A DNA stretch of 64,000 nt from JBDXHU01 sp039989475 (GTDB lineage Bacteria > Pseudomonadota > Gammaproteobacteria > Pseudomonadales > Halieaceae). Below the pieces are notes generated by a model, which was not told the DNA's origin, ran no database searches, and saw only the letters and a program-made list of their open reading frames with translations. The DNA lies in NCBI GenBank assembly GCA_039989475.1, contig JBDXHU010000002.1, positions 806,001 through 870,000 of the forward strand. Direction: 5' to 3'. Positions 1 to 7,274 of the stretch are shown piece after piece; the stretch's first letter is position 1, and every line of letters starts with the position of its first letter. The position numbers and the translations under genes are program-made.

Positions 1-484
1 TGGGGAAAAACTGCACGTCAACTTCCCCGGCGAGTGTTTCCAACTGCTTGATCGCCGCCGGACGGTAGACGTCGGCACTGGTGACCATAACCGATTTCTT
101 GTCCCGCTCCTTGAGCAGCTTTGCGAGCTTGGCGACCGAGGTGGTTTTACCAGCCCCCTGCAGGCCCGCCATCAAAATGACCGCCGGCGGCTGGGTTGCC
201 AGGTTCAGGGACTCGTTGGCAGAACCCATGAGTGCTTCCAGCTCGGCCTGCACGATCTTCACGAATACCTGGCCGGGGCTGAGGCTGCGACTGACCTCCT
301 GGCCAATGGCGCGCTGGCGCACAGACTCGATAAAGTCCTTTACCACAGGCAGTGCGACATCCGCCTCCAGCAGGGCCATACGCACCTCACGCAGGGTTTC
401 CTGGATATTCTCATCGCTCAGTTTCGCCTTGCCGGTAATGCTTTTAAGGCTCTGGGAAAGGCGTTCGCTCAGGTTGTCAAACAT
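1..484 (-). CDS. ffh: Signal recognition particle GTPase Ffh (N-terminal part, runs off window)
   Basis: This is the protein subunit of the bacterial signal recognition particle, which binds 4.5S RNA and signal sequences and delivers ribosomes to FtsY at the membrane. The 161 visible residues hold the helical N domain (about 1-90) and the start of the GTPase domain, with the P-loop GLQGAGKT at 107-114 and DVYRPAA at 138-144. The rest of the G domain and the methionine-rich M domain lie outside the window. The ATG start at 484 fits the family N-terminus MFDNLSERL. It is divergent from the ypjD-like gene, a common arrangement in gammaproteobacteria. Confidence 0.97.
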   Translation of the reverse strand, partial: MFDNLSERLSQSLKSITGKAKLSDENIQETLREVRMALLEADVALPVVKDFIESVRQRAIGQEVSRSLSPGQVFVKIVQAELEALMGSANESLNLATQPPAVILMAGLQGAGKTTSVAKLAKLLKERDKKSVMVTSADVYRPAAIKQLETLAGEVDVQFFP

Positions 485-538
485 GGATACTTCTCACTGC
501 TATTGCTAATGCGGGTACAAATGGGTACAAAGATGCGA

Positions 539-567
539 AGTATACGTTACCCGGATTACATCCCCAA
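539..567 (-). promoter_or_regulatory. Candidate sigma-70 promoter for ffh
   Basis: On the minus strand TTGGGG (567-562) is followed after 17 bases by TATACT (544-539), placing the transcript start near 532 and leaving a leader of about 48 nt before ffh. The -10 is good and the -35 keeps only the TTG core. The start of the divergent ypjD-like gene touches this element. Confidence 0.5.
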
Positions 568-1362
568 ATGCCCAGTGCACTGGCAGCCGCCTGCCTCTAC
601 TTATTTGTCACCTTCCTGCAGGCACGACGCCTGCGCGGACAGGGTACGGCGGGGGCCGGCCTGGTCTACGGCCTGGCTGCGGCTGCAATCGTGCTGCACG
701 GTTACAGCGCGATTACCTCGATCCAGTCACCGGGTGGAATCAACCTGGGCTTTTTCAAGGTGTCCTCGCTGATTTTCTGGCTAATCAACGTGAGCTTTCT
801 GCTCAGCCTGGCGCGTCGCCCCCTGCAGAACCTGTTGGTGATCCTGTTTCCCCTGTCGTCCATTGCTGTGCTGATCTCTGCCCTGGCACCGGGCAATGCC
901 AGCCCCTTCGACCAGATATCCACTGGCTTATTGCTGCACATAGGCAGTTCAGTGCTGGCCTATGCCGTGCTCACGATTGCCGCCTGCCAGGCAGCCCTGG
1001 TGGCCCTGCAAGACCACCAGCTGAAACGCCACCACACCGGCGGCCTGGCGCAACTGCTACCCCCCTTGCAGCTGATGGAAACCATGCTGTTCGAAATACT
1101 CTGGGTCGGCCTGCTGTTGCTGACCGCGGCTATCGGCACCGGCATGCTGTTCCTGGACGATATCTTCGCCCAGTCCCTGGTGCACAAAACCGTGCTGACA
1201 ATTGCCGCCTGGGGCCTGTTTGCAACCCTGCTCTGGGGGCGTCACCAGCTAGGCTGGCGCAGCCAGACCGCGGTGCGCTTTACCCTGGCTGGCTTCCTGG
1301 TGCTAATGCTAGGCTACTTCGGCAGCAAGCTGGTGCTGGAATTGATCCTGGGGCGAGTCTAG
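568..1362 (+). CDS. ypjD: CcsA/YpjD-type cytochrome c assembly membrane protein
   Basis: A 264-residue polytopic inner-membrane protein of the CcsA/HemX-like family, the same length as E. coli YpjD. About eight hydrophobic segments can be seen. Histidines at H44, H124, H206 and H226 lie in or next to membrane segments, as expected for a family whose heme-handling members use conserved histidines. The position between ffh and a corB-type gene is the usual one for ypjD. In E. coli YpjD has been linked with CorB-type transport, but its exact activity is not settled. The ATG start has no clear Shine-Dalgarno sequence. Confidence 0.85.
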   Translation: MPSALAAACLYLFVTFLQARRLRGQGTAGAGLVYGLAAAAIVLHGYSAITSIQSPGGINLGFFKVSSLIFWLINVSFLLSLARRPLQNLLVILFPLSSIAVLISALAPGNASPFDQISTGLLLHIGSSVLAYAVLTIAACQAALVALQDHQLKRHHTGGLAQLLPPLQLMETMLFEILWVGLLLLTAAIGTGMLFLDDIFAQSLVHKTVLTIAAWGLFATLLWGRHQLGWRSQTAVRFTLAGFLVLMLGYFGSKLVLELILGRV

Positions 1363-1429
1363 AGCTCTTGCGCTACCGTCACTTTTTATTCAAGATGTTC
1401 CTCCATCGTCCTCCCGGGGTAAGCCCTGC

Positions 1430-2686
1430 TTGAACGAAGCACCGCTGGGTCTTCTGTTTTCAATTCTGGTCGCACTGATTGTAATGTCGGCATTCTTCTC
1501 CAGTTCGGAGACCGGCATGATGGCGCTCGACCGCTATAAGCTGAAGCACCTGAAGGATAAAAATCACCGCGCTGCGCGCAGGGTCAGCCACCTGCTGCGA
1601 AGACCAGACCGCTTGATTGGCCTGATACTCATCGGCAACAACCTGGTCAACATATTTGCCGCCGCCATCGTCACGGTCATCGCCATTCGGCTCTGGGGCG
1701 ACGCCGGAATAGCCATCGGCTCCATCGCCTTAACCCTGGTGCTGTTGGTATTTGCAGAGGTCACACCGAAGACTATCGCCGCCATGCATCCGGAGCGCAT
1801 AGCCTTCCCCGCCAGCTTGATTCTGGCACCCTTGCTCAAGCTGTTCTACCCGGCGGTATGGTTCGTCAACGTGATCACCAACGGCCTGCTCAAGCTGCTC
1901 GGCTTCAACCCCAAGGGTAATGAGGAGTCGGGGCTTACCAGTGATGAATTGCACAGCATCGTAAAAGACGAGAGCCACGACATTCCCAATCGTCACCAGG
2001 GCATGCTGTCGAATATCCTCGAACTGGAAAAGGTCACTGTTGACGACATCATGGTGCCGCGGGTTGAGGTCTACGGCCTGGACCTGGACGATGACGACGA
2101 AACCCTGCTGCGGCAGATTCAAAACAGCGAGTACACCCGCCTGCCGGTATACCAGGAGAATTTAAACGCTGTCGCCGGCTTGCTGCATATGCGTCGTGCC
2201 AGTCGCATCATCAATGCCGAAGGCCTGCAGCGTGAGCTGATGATGCAGGAACTGGAGGAGCCCTACTTCATTCCCGAGGGCACCCCATTGCACACCCAAC
2301 TACTGAACTTTCAACGCCACAAGCACCGCATGGCGGTGGTGGTCGATGAGTACGGCGAGGTCATGGGGCTGGTCGCGCTGGAGGATATACTGGAGGAGAT
2401 TGTCGGCGAGTTTACCTCCAACCTGGCGGAGGCCATCGAAGATATCTACCCACAACAGGATGGCAGCTACATCATCAACGGCAGCGCCACCGTTCGTGAG
2501 ATCAACAAAACCCTGGACTGGATGCTGCCCACCGACGGTCCCAAGACCCTCAATGGACTGCTACTGGAGTACCTGGAAGGTTTTCCGGATGGCAACGCCG
2601 GACTGCAAATAGATGACTACTGCCTGGAGATTCTCGATCTGCAGGACAATGTCATACAGTCGGTACTAGCCCGCAGCCTGGATTAG
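1430..2686 (+). CDS. corB: CorB/CorC-family transporter (DUF21-CBS-CorC domains)
   Basis: A 418-residue CNNM/CorB-type membrane protein, a family linked to magnesium and cobalt export or resistance. The DUF21 membrane domain occupies about residues 1-190 and begins with SSSETGMMALDRYKLKHL. A CBS-domain pair follows (about 205-330, containing VTVDDIMVPRVEV and the EDILEEIVG stretch), and a CorC/HlyC C-terminal domain covers about 345-415. Similarity to E. coli YfjD/CorB runs end to end. The start is TTG behind a GGGGTAAG-like ribosome site. It lies 67 bp after ypjD and is probably co-transcribed with it. The stop overlaps the end of the convergent gene by 4 bases. Confidence 0.93.
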   Translation: MNEAPLGLLFSILVALIVMSAFFSSSETGMMALDRYKLKHLKDKNHRAARRVSHLLRRPDRLIGLILIGNNLVNIFAAAIVTVIAIRLWGDAGIAIGSIALTLVLLVFAEVTPKTIAAMHPERIAFPASLILAPLLKLFYPAVWFVNVITNGLLKLLGFNPKGNEESGLTSDELHSIVKDESHDIPNRHQGMLSNILELEKVTVDDIMVPRVEVYGLDLDDDDETLLRQIQNSEYTRLPVYQENLNAVAGLLHMRRASRIINAEGLQRELMMQELEEPYFIPEGTPLHTQLLNFQRHKHRMAVVVDEYGEVMGLVALEDILEEIVGEFTSNLAEAIEDIYPQQDGSYIINGSATVREINKTLDWMLPTDGPKTLNGLLLEYLEGFPDGNAGLQIDDYCLEILDLQDNVIQSVLARSLD

Positions 2687-3210
2687 CTGTCCCGGGCCTT
2701 CAGCTCGCGGTTGTAACGCGCGGCATTATCGACATAGTGATCGGCATTATGTGAGAAATGTAACTGTTGTTCGGCGCTGAGCTCGCGCTTGATGCGCGCC
2801 GGCGCACCCATCACCAGGCTTCCATCCGGGATTTCCATGCCCTCAGGCACCAGCGAATTCGCCCCAATCACACAATTCCTGCCAATCCTGGCGCCGTTAA
2901 GTATCACTGCGTTAATGCCGACCAGCGTGCCGTCGCCGATACTGCAACCGTGAACCGTGGCGTTGTGCCCGACCGTCACGTTGCTGCCGATGACCAGGGG
3001 CGCCTCGGGGTCAGAATGACACACCGTACCGTCCTGGATGTTTGTGCGCTCACCAATGTGAATGGTTTCATTGTCACCACGTATCACCACGCCGAACCAG
3101 ACGCTGGCATGTGAACCCAGCACCACATTACCAATGACTGCCGCACTGGGGGCAATGAAATGACCCTCTCCCTGCAAAACGGGTGTCGCTCCCTCAAGGC
3201 TGTAAAGCAT
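2683..3210 (-). CDS. yrdA: Gamma-carbonic anhydrase-like hexapeptide-repeat protein (YrdA type)
   Basis: A 175-residue left-handed beta-helix protein of the gamma-carbonic anhydrase class. Hexapeptide repeats run through residues 15-135. The zinc ligands of the class are present as H65, H82 and H87 (GHNATVHG). R44/D46 (IRGDN) and Q59/D60 (NIQDG) match the helper residues of the archaeal enzyme Cam. Proteins of the YrdA/PaaY group keep the metal site, but many show weak or no CO2-hydrating activity, so the reaction is uncertain. It is the last gene of a leftward group, 3 bp after the Nudix gene. Confidence 0.88.
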   Translation of the reverse strand: MLYSLEGATPVLQGEGHFIAPSAAVIGNVVLGSHASVWFGVVIRGDNETIHIGERTNIQDGTVCHSDPEAPLVIGSNVTVGHNATVHGCSIGDGTLVGINAVILNGARIGRNCVIGANSLVPEGMEIPDGSLVMGAPARIKRELSAEQQLHFSHNADHYVDNAARYNRELKARDS

Positions 3211-3213
3211 GTC

Positions 3214-3810
3214 TTATCTCCCTTGCCAATAATCTTCCATTTCCAGACCCGCATCGCAGGCCAGGTTAACCAGCTTCACCAGCACCGCGGCGGTGATGCC
3301 CCAGATCGTATAATTCCGCCATTCATAACGCGGCACCTGTCGCTCGCGGCCGCCGTACTCATAGCGATCAAACTGCAGATTCTCCGGCTTGCTGAAAAAC
3401 TCCAGAGGCACAGTGAATACTTCATCCAGCTCCTGCGGATTCGCGACGAAGTGACTGCTGCTACTCAGGCGCGCCACGCAGGGCGTTACCTCGATACCGG
3501 TGCGGGTAACCAGCGGCTGCATTACCCCCAGACTCTCTACGCTATGTGCTCGCAGGCCTATCTCTTCTTCGGACTCACGCAGCGCAGTGTGCCAGTGATC
3601 GCGATCGCTGTCGTCGCATTTGCCGCCGGGAAAGGCGATTTCACCGGCATGCAGGCGCAGGTGTTCAGCACGCCGGGTTAACACAACCTCCGCCGGCGCT
3701 CGCAGTTCATCAATCAGCACCAACACGGCAGCCTGGGGTAGCTCGCTGCCTGCCACCGGCGGATCAGGTAACAGCCGCTCCCGCAAACGCTGCCAGTTGC
3801 CGGCGCTCAC
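3214..3810 (-). CDS. nudL: Nudix hydrolase, CoA pyrophosphatase type (NudL-like)
   Basis: This protein probably splits CoA and its derivatives into 4'-phosphopantetheine (or acyl derivatives) and 3',5'-ADP. The Nudix box spans about residues 62-85, ending in RESEEEIG with the metal-binding glutamates. It is preceded by LHAGEIAFPGGK, the extended motif of the CoA-specific NudL/YeaB subgroup. The chosen GTG start at 3810 overlaps the TGA of the upstream gene (GTGA), giving 198 residues. A second in-frame GTG lies at 3828. It forms one tightly packed transcription unit with the upstream YqfO-like, tgt and queA genes. Confidence 0.88.
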   Translation of the reverse strand: MSAGNWQRLRERLLPDPPVAGSELPQAAVLVLIDELRAPAEVVLTRRAEHLRLHAGEIAFPGGKCDDSDRDHWHTALRESEEEIGLRAHSVESLGVMQPLVTRTGIEVTPCVARLSSSSHFVANPQELDEVFTVPLEFFSKPENLQFDRYEYGGRERQVPRYEWRNYTIWGITAAVLVKLVNLACDAGLEMEDYWQGR

Positions 3811-4118
3811 CGCTGTTCCAGGCGCCACAAATCAAAGGCCGGCTCTTCGTAGGGATGAGCTGCACGCAGCGCCAGGATCACCGCATCGACGAGATCGTCA
3901 CTACAGACCATCTCCAGCCGGTACTCGCTGAGTCGCTCAATCTCGCCCTGCTCACCAATGAAAGGACTACTGCCAGGTAGCGCGCGGAACTGTCCCTCGC
4001 CCAGCGTTTGCCAACTGCACTGGTCGTAATTCCCGATGCGACCGGCGCCCGCGGCAAACAAGGCCTGCTTCAAAGGCTCAAGCGCTTGCTCTGGCACATA
4101 AACGCAGAGCTTATACAC
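3807..4118 (-). CDS. YqfO/NIF3-insert (CutA-like) domain protein
   Basis: A 103-residue stand-alone version of the CutA-like domain that is inserted in NIF3/YqfO proteins. It begins MYKLCVYVPE and contains AGAGRIGNYDQCSWQ and HPYEEPA, typical of this small conserved family. The molecular function is unknown. The GTG start at 4118 was chosen because it matches the family N-terminus and overlaps the tgt stop by 8 bases, so translation is probably coupled to tgt. A longer reading back to 4184 runs inside tgt and is unlikely. It ends in a 4-base overlap with the Nudix gene. Confidence 0.85.
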   Translation of the reverse strand: MYKLCVYVPEQALEPLKQALFAAGAGRIGNYDQCSWQTLGEGQFRALPGSSPFIGEQGEIERLSEYRLEMVCSDDLVDAVILALRAAHPYEEPAFDLWRLEQR

Positions 4119-5244
4119 CGCTGACCCCACGTTGCTGCCCGGCGTAATAATCCTCGCTAAACTGCGCCAACTGGCCCTGCTCAATAGCCCGGCGTATGCC
4201 CGCCATGTGATTCTGGTAGTAGCGCAGGTTGTGGATGGTGTTCAGCTGCGAACCGAGGATTTCATTGCACTTGTCCAGGTGATGCAGGTATGCGCGGCTG
4301 AAATTGCCACAGGTATAGCAATCACATTCTGGATCCAGGGGCTCGGTGCTGTGACGGTGTGCGGCATTGCGCAACTTGAGAATGCCGCGGGAAGTAAATA
4401 TATGGCCGTTGCGCGCGTTGCGTGTCGGCATAACACAGTCGAACATATCCACCCCGCGCTTGACCGCTTCCAGCAAATCCGCCGGTGTACCCACGCCCAT
4501 CAGGTAGCGCGGGGCGGCGGCGGGCAAGCGCGGCGTGGTTGAATCCAGCACCGCCATCATTTCATCTTTGGGCTCACCCACTGACAGCCCACCAATGGCA
4601 TAGCCATCAAAGCCGATTTCTTCCAGGCCGGCCAGCGACTCGGCCCGCAAGCTGTCATACATGCCACCCTGGACGATACCGAACAGGGCCGCATCGCTTT
4701 CGCCATGGGCTTGCCGGCTACGGGCGGCCCAGCGCAATGACAGCTCCATGGACTGACGTGCCTGCTCCTCAGTCGCCGGATACGGTGTGCATTCATCAAA
4801 GATCATTACGATATCGGCACCCAGGCTGCGCTGGATTGCCATGGACGTCTCAGGATCGAGGAACACTTTAGAGCCGTCCACCGGTGACTGAAAGCGCACA
4901 CCCTCCTCGCTGATCTTGCGCATCTTGCCCAGGCTAAACACCTGGAAACCACCGGAGTCCGTCAGAATTGGTCCAGACCAGCCCATAAAATCGTGCAGGT
5001 CTCCATGTGCCTCGATCACCTCCATGCCAGGTCGCAACCACAGGTGAAAGGTATTGCCGAGTATGATCTCAGCGCCTGTAGAGCGTACATCCTGCGGGGT
5101 CATGCCCTTGACCGTGCCATAGGTACCAACCGGCATGAACGCCGGCGTTTCAACACTGCCGCGGGGAAACTGCAGACAGCCACGACGGGCCGCACCATCC
5201 TGCGCCGATTGGGTAAATTGCATGCGACAGGCTGTTTCGCTCAT
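4111..5244 (-). CDS. tgt: tRNA-guanine transglycosylase
   Basis: Exchanges guanine-34 for preQ1 in tRNAs with GUN anticodons (Asp, Asn, His, Tyr), the first tRNA-based step of queuosine synthesis. At 377 residues the length is normal. D96 (DSGGFQVFSL) is the general base and D269 (MFDCVMPTRNARNG) the nucleophile. The zinc site is formed by C307, C309, C312 and H338. The ATG overlaps the queA stop by 4 bases (ATGA), so it is translated from a queA-tgt message. yajC-secD-secF, the usual downstream neighbours in many relatives, are absent here. Confidence 0.98.
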   Translation of the reverse strand: MSETACRMQFTQSAQDGAARRGCLQFPRGSVETPAFMPVGTYGTVKGMTPQDVRSTGAEIILGNTFHLWLRPGMEVIEAHGDLHDFMGWSGPILTDSGGFQVFSLGKMRKISEEGVRFQSPVDGSKVFLDPETSMAIQRSLGADIVMIFDECTPYPATEEQARQSMELSLRWAARSRQAHGESDAALFGIVQGGMYDSLRAESLAGLEEIGFDGYAIGGLSVGEPKDEMMAVLDSTTPRLPAAAPRYLMGVGTPADLLEAVKRGVDMFDCVMPTRNARNGHIFTSRGILKLRNAAHRHSTEPLDPECDCYTCGNFSRAYLHHLDKCNEILGSQLNTIHNLRYYQNHMAGIRRAIEQGQLAQFSEDYYAGQQRGVSGV

Positions 5245-6296
5245 GGTTTCTCGGCTGCAGTAATAAACATGGCGTCGCCGTAGCTAAAGAAGCGGTACTC
5301 CTCGGCGATCGCCTCGCGGTAGGCACGCATTATAGAGGCCTGGCCGGCAAAGGCACTAACCAGCATGATCAGCGTCGACTCCGGCAGGTGGAAATTGGTG
5401 ATCATGGCGTCGACCACGCGGAAATGATAGCCGGGGTAGATAAATATCCGGCTATCGCCATAAAAGGGCGACAATTCGCCATCCGCGGCGGCACTCTCCA
5501 GCGCTCGCACCACGGTGGTACCGACTGCCACAATGCGACCACCGCGGGCGCGAGTGCTTTCGACCTGCTCACAAAGCCCGGCATCAACTTCAAGATACTC
5601 GGCGTGCATGTGGTGATCTTCGATATCATCCACCCGCACCGGCTGGAAGGTACCCGCACCCACATGCAAGGTCACAAAACCGGTTTCGACGCCGCGCTCA
5701 CGACATTCCTCGATGAAAGCCTCAGTGAAGTGCAGCCCCGCGGTGGGAGCGGCCACGGCACCTTCACGCTGGCCGTAGACTGTTTGATAGCGGCTCTTGT
5801 CCAGCGACTCGTCCGCACGGTCGATATACGGCGGCAGCGGCATGTGACCAATACGCTGCAACACGCTGCCCAGCGGTTCATCACCAATGACCTGCAACTG
5901 GAATAACTCGCCCTCACGACCCTGCACCTGCAGCCTGGCTGCCACTTTATCGCTATCAGGGTTGGACTGCAGCCACAGCTCGCCGCCGGCCCGCGGGGAT
6001 TTACTGGCGCGAACGTGGGCCAGGCAACTGCGCTCATCCAGTATTCGCTCAAGCAGTACCTCGACCTTGCCTCCAGTGGACTTTCGACCCCAGAGCCGGG
6101 CCGGGATTACCCGGGTGTCATTGAAGACCAGCAGGTCGCCAGCTTCCAGCAGATCGAGCAAATCGGTAAAGCTGCGATGTTCGATCCTGCCGCTGGGCCC
6201 GTGCAGGGACAAAAGGCGACTGTCTGTCCGCTCAGCCAGGGGGTAGCGAGCGATCAGCTGGTCGGGTAGCTCGAAATGGAAGTCGCTTCGTTTCAT
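5241..6296 (-). CDS. queA: S-adenosylmethionine:tRNA ribosyltransferase-isomerase
   Basis: Transfers and rearranges the ribose of S-adenosylmethionine onto preQ1-tRNA to make epoxyqueuosine. The 351-residue protein matches E. coli QueA along its length. It begins MKRSDFHFELPDQLIARYP and contains VFNDTRVIPARL, AVAAPTAGLHF, VTLHVGAGTFQPV and TNFHLPESTLIMLVSAF. The chosen ATG fits the family start, but there is no clear Shine-Dalgarno sequence. Only 24 bp separate it from the terminator of the upstream gene, so its own promoter is not obvious and may overlap that terminator. Confidence 0.98.
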   Translation of the reverse strand: MKRSDFHFELPDQLIARYPLAERTDSRLLSLHGPSGRIEHRSFTDLLDLLEAGDLLVFNDTRVIPARLWGRKSTGGKVEVLLERILDERSCLAHVRASKSPRAGGELWLQSNPDSDKVAARLQVQGREGELFQLQVIGDEPLGSVLQRIGHMPLPPYIDRADESLDKSRYQTVYGQREGAVAAPTAGLHFTEAFIEECRERGVETGFVTLHVGAGTFQPVRVDDIEDHHMHAEYLEVDAGLCEQVESTRARGGRIVAVGTTVVRALESAAADGELSPFYGDSRIFIYPGYHFRVVDAMITNFHLPESTLIMLVSAFAGQASIMRAYREAIAEEYRFFSYGDAMFITAAEKP

Positions 6297-6320
6297 CGGT
6301 CAATGATGCTACAGAATCCA

Positions 6321-6351
6321 GAAAGCAAAAAGCCGGCCCAGGGCCGGCTTC
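6321..6351 (-). terminator. Rho-independent terminator of the Glu/Ala-repeat gene
   Basis: A 10-bp perfect stem (6330-6339 paired with 6341-6350) is formed by AAGCCGGCCC and its complement. On the minus strand it is followed by TTTTTGCTTTC. It lies 19 bp beyond the stop of the gene at 6370 and should end its transcript before queA. Confidence 0.85.
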
Positions 6352-6369
6352 AAGCTAAGCCATGAAGGC

Positions 6370-6816
6370 TTACTTGCTTTCGTCGTCAGCAGCTTCCTCT
6401 GCGGGAGTTTCTTCAGCCGGAGCTTCTTCAGCGGGGGCTTCCTCGGCAGCAGCTTCTTCAGCCGGAGCTTCCTCGGCAGCGGCTTCCTCTGCGGGAGCTT
6501 CCTCAGCGGGAGCTTCCTCTGCAGGAGCTTCTTCAGCGGGAGCTTCCTCGGCGGCGGCTTCTTCAGCCGGAGCTTCCTCAGCCGGAGCTTCCTCAGCCGG
6601 AGCTTCCTCGGCAGCAGCTTCTTCAGCCGGAGCTTCTTCGGCTTCGGGTTCCGGGGCTGCGGGCATGGCCACGCTCAGCAGGCCTTCTTCGACCAGGATA
6701 CGAACCTTGTCGTCGCCGTTAACCGGCTGCTTATCGGCATCTTTAATGGCGTAGCGCTCATCGCCACGCTGGTAGATGGTGTAGGATTCGGTCTTTTTAA
6801 CAACTTTCATAGCCAC
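6370..6816 (-). CDS. Small protein with conserved N-terminal domain and (EEAPA)n acidic repeat tail
   Basis: A 148-residue protein of unknown function. Residues 1-55 form a compact domain starting MAMKVVKKTESYTIYQ, with a GDDKVRILVEEGL stretch; I have a vague memory of similar short hypothetical proteins in gammaproteobacteria. From about residue 57 the chain is nearly all Glu, Ala and Pro: about 17 tandem copies of EEA(P/A)A, ending EEAADDESK. It is strongly acidic and probably unstructured. The GTG start at 6816 lies 9 nt after an AGGAG site; an in-frame ATG at 6810 is the alternative. It is a single-gene unit with its own terminator. Confidence 0.75.
   Translation of the reverse strand: MAMKVVKKTESYTIYQRGDERYAIKDADKQPVNGDDKVRILVEEGLLSVAMPAAPEPEAEEAPAEEAAAEEAPAEEAPAEEAPAEEAAAEEAPAEEAPAEEAPAEEAPAEEAAAEEAPAEEAAAEEAPAEEAPAEETPAEEAADDESK
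6405..6640. repeat. 15-bp minisatellite coding for EEA(P/A)A units
   Basis: Roughly sixteen imperfect tandem copies of a 15-bp unit, read on the plus strand as variants of GCTTCCTCAGCCGGA. They keep the minus-strand reading frame, so changes in copy number alter protein length without frameshift. Third-base differences between copies argue against very recent expansion. Confidence 0.85.
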
Positions 6817-6926
6817 GTTTCTTTTCTCCTGTAAGTAGCGTAGATACTCAGATAAATGCTGCGGGCTGTAGCCGGCAGAACGGCGCGAAGTTTACAGATA
6901 CCCGGCCAAATAACAAGGGAAATCCA

Positions 6927-6956
6927 TTGAACTGGAATGGCGCGATAGATTAGAAT
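6927..6956 (+). promoter_or_regulatory. Promoter of tRNA-Leu with GC-rich discriminator
   Basis: TTGAAC (6927-6932), an 18-bp spacer and TAGAAT (6951-6956) stand 27 bases before the tRNA. The -10 is followed directly by CGCGCC. Such a GC-rich discriminator is typical of stable-RNA promoters under stringent (ppGpp) control. That regulation is inferred from the motif only. Confidence 0.7.
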
Positions 6957-6983
6957 CGCGCCTCGCAATTCACGTCTCTTTAT

Positions 6984-7070
6984 GCCGGAGTGGTGAAATT
7001 GGTAGACACGTCGGATTCAAAATCCGATGCTAGCGATAGCGTGCCGGTTCAAGTCCGGCCTCCGGTACCA
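6984..7070 (+). tRNA. tRNA-Leu (anticodon CAA)
   Basis: An 87-nt type II tRNA with an encoded CCA end. The acceptor stem pairs GCCGGAG with CTCCGGT (one G-U pair). The D-arm contains the leucine-type AAATTGGTAGACA. The anticodon stem-loop is TCGGATTCAAAATCCGA, giving CAA, which reads UUG codons. A long variable arm (TGCTAGCGATAGCGT) and the T-arm GCCGGTTCAAGTCCGGC follow. Degenerate copies of its 3' end lie directly downstream. Confidence 0.95.
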
Positions 7071-7273
7071 TCATTTCAACGAGCTACAAACCAGGCGCGT
7101 GCCGGCCGAGTGGTCGGACCCTCAATTCCGGCCTCCGGTACCACTTCAAATACGTAACTCGAGATTGAAAACGCGTGCCGGCCGAGACGTCGGACCCTCA
7201 ATTCCGGCCGCGTAACGACGCACCGCCGGCACCATCATTTCAAAGAGCTACAAACCAGCGCGTGCCGGCCCTC
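7054..7273 (+). repeat. Degenerate tandem repeats derived from the tRNA-Leu 3' end
   Basis: The last 17 bases of the tRNA (7054-7070) recur exactly at 7127-7143. Two longer repeats interleave with them. A unit starting ACCATCATTTCAA covers 7067-7107 and 7231-7270 with a few changes. A unit starting GCGTGCCGGCCGAG covers 7097-7133 and 7173-7209 with only two or three differences. A third tRNA-tail copy appears split by about 16 bases near 7205-7233. The layout resembles the rtT repeats behind E. coli tyrT. No protein-coding sense was found. Confidence 0.75.
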
Positions 7274-7274
7274 G

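Noticed and set aside
513..531. Direct repeat GGGTACAAA, spaced by one base, in the ffh leader
   Set aside because: Only two short copies in the leader; no known regulator site matches and chance cannot be excluded.
6405..6640. Possible CRISPR array
   Set aside because: The units are contiguous 15-bp coding repeats with no unique spacers and no cas genes nearby.
6362..6754. Plus-strand open frame reading ASSAGASSAA repeats
   Set aside because: It is the antisense shadow of the Glu/Ala repeat gene, which has a ribosome site and a terminator on the minus strand.
7054..7143. Repeated tRNA-Leu 3' end as att sites of an integrated element
   Set aside because: The copies are only 73 bp apart with no integrase or cargo between them; tandem rtT-like repeats explain them better.
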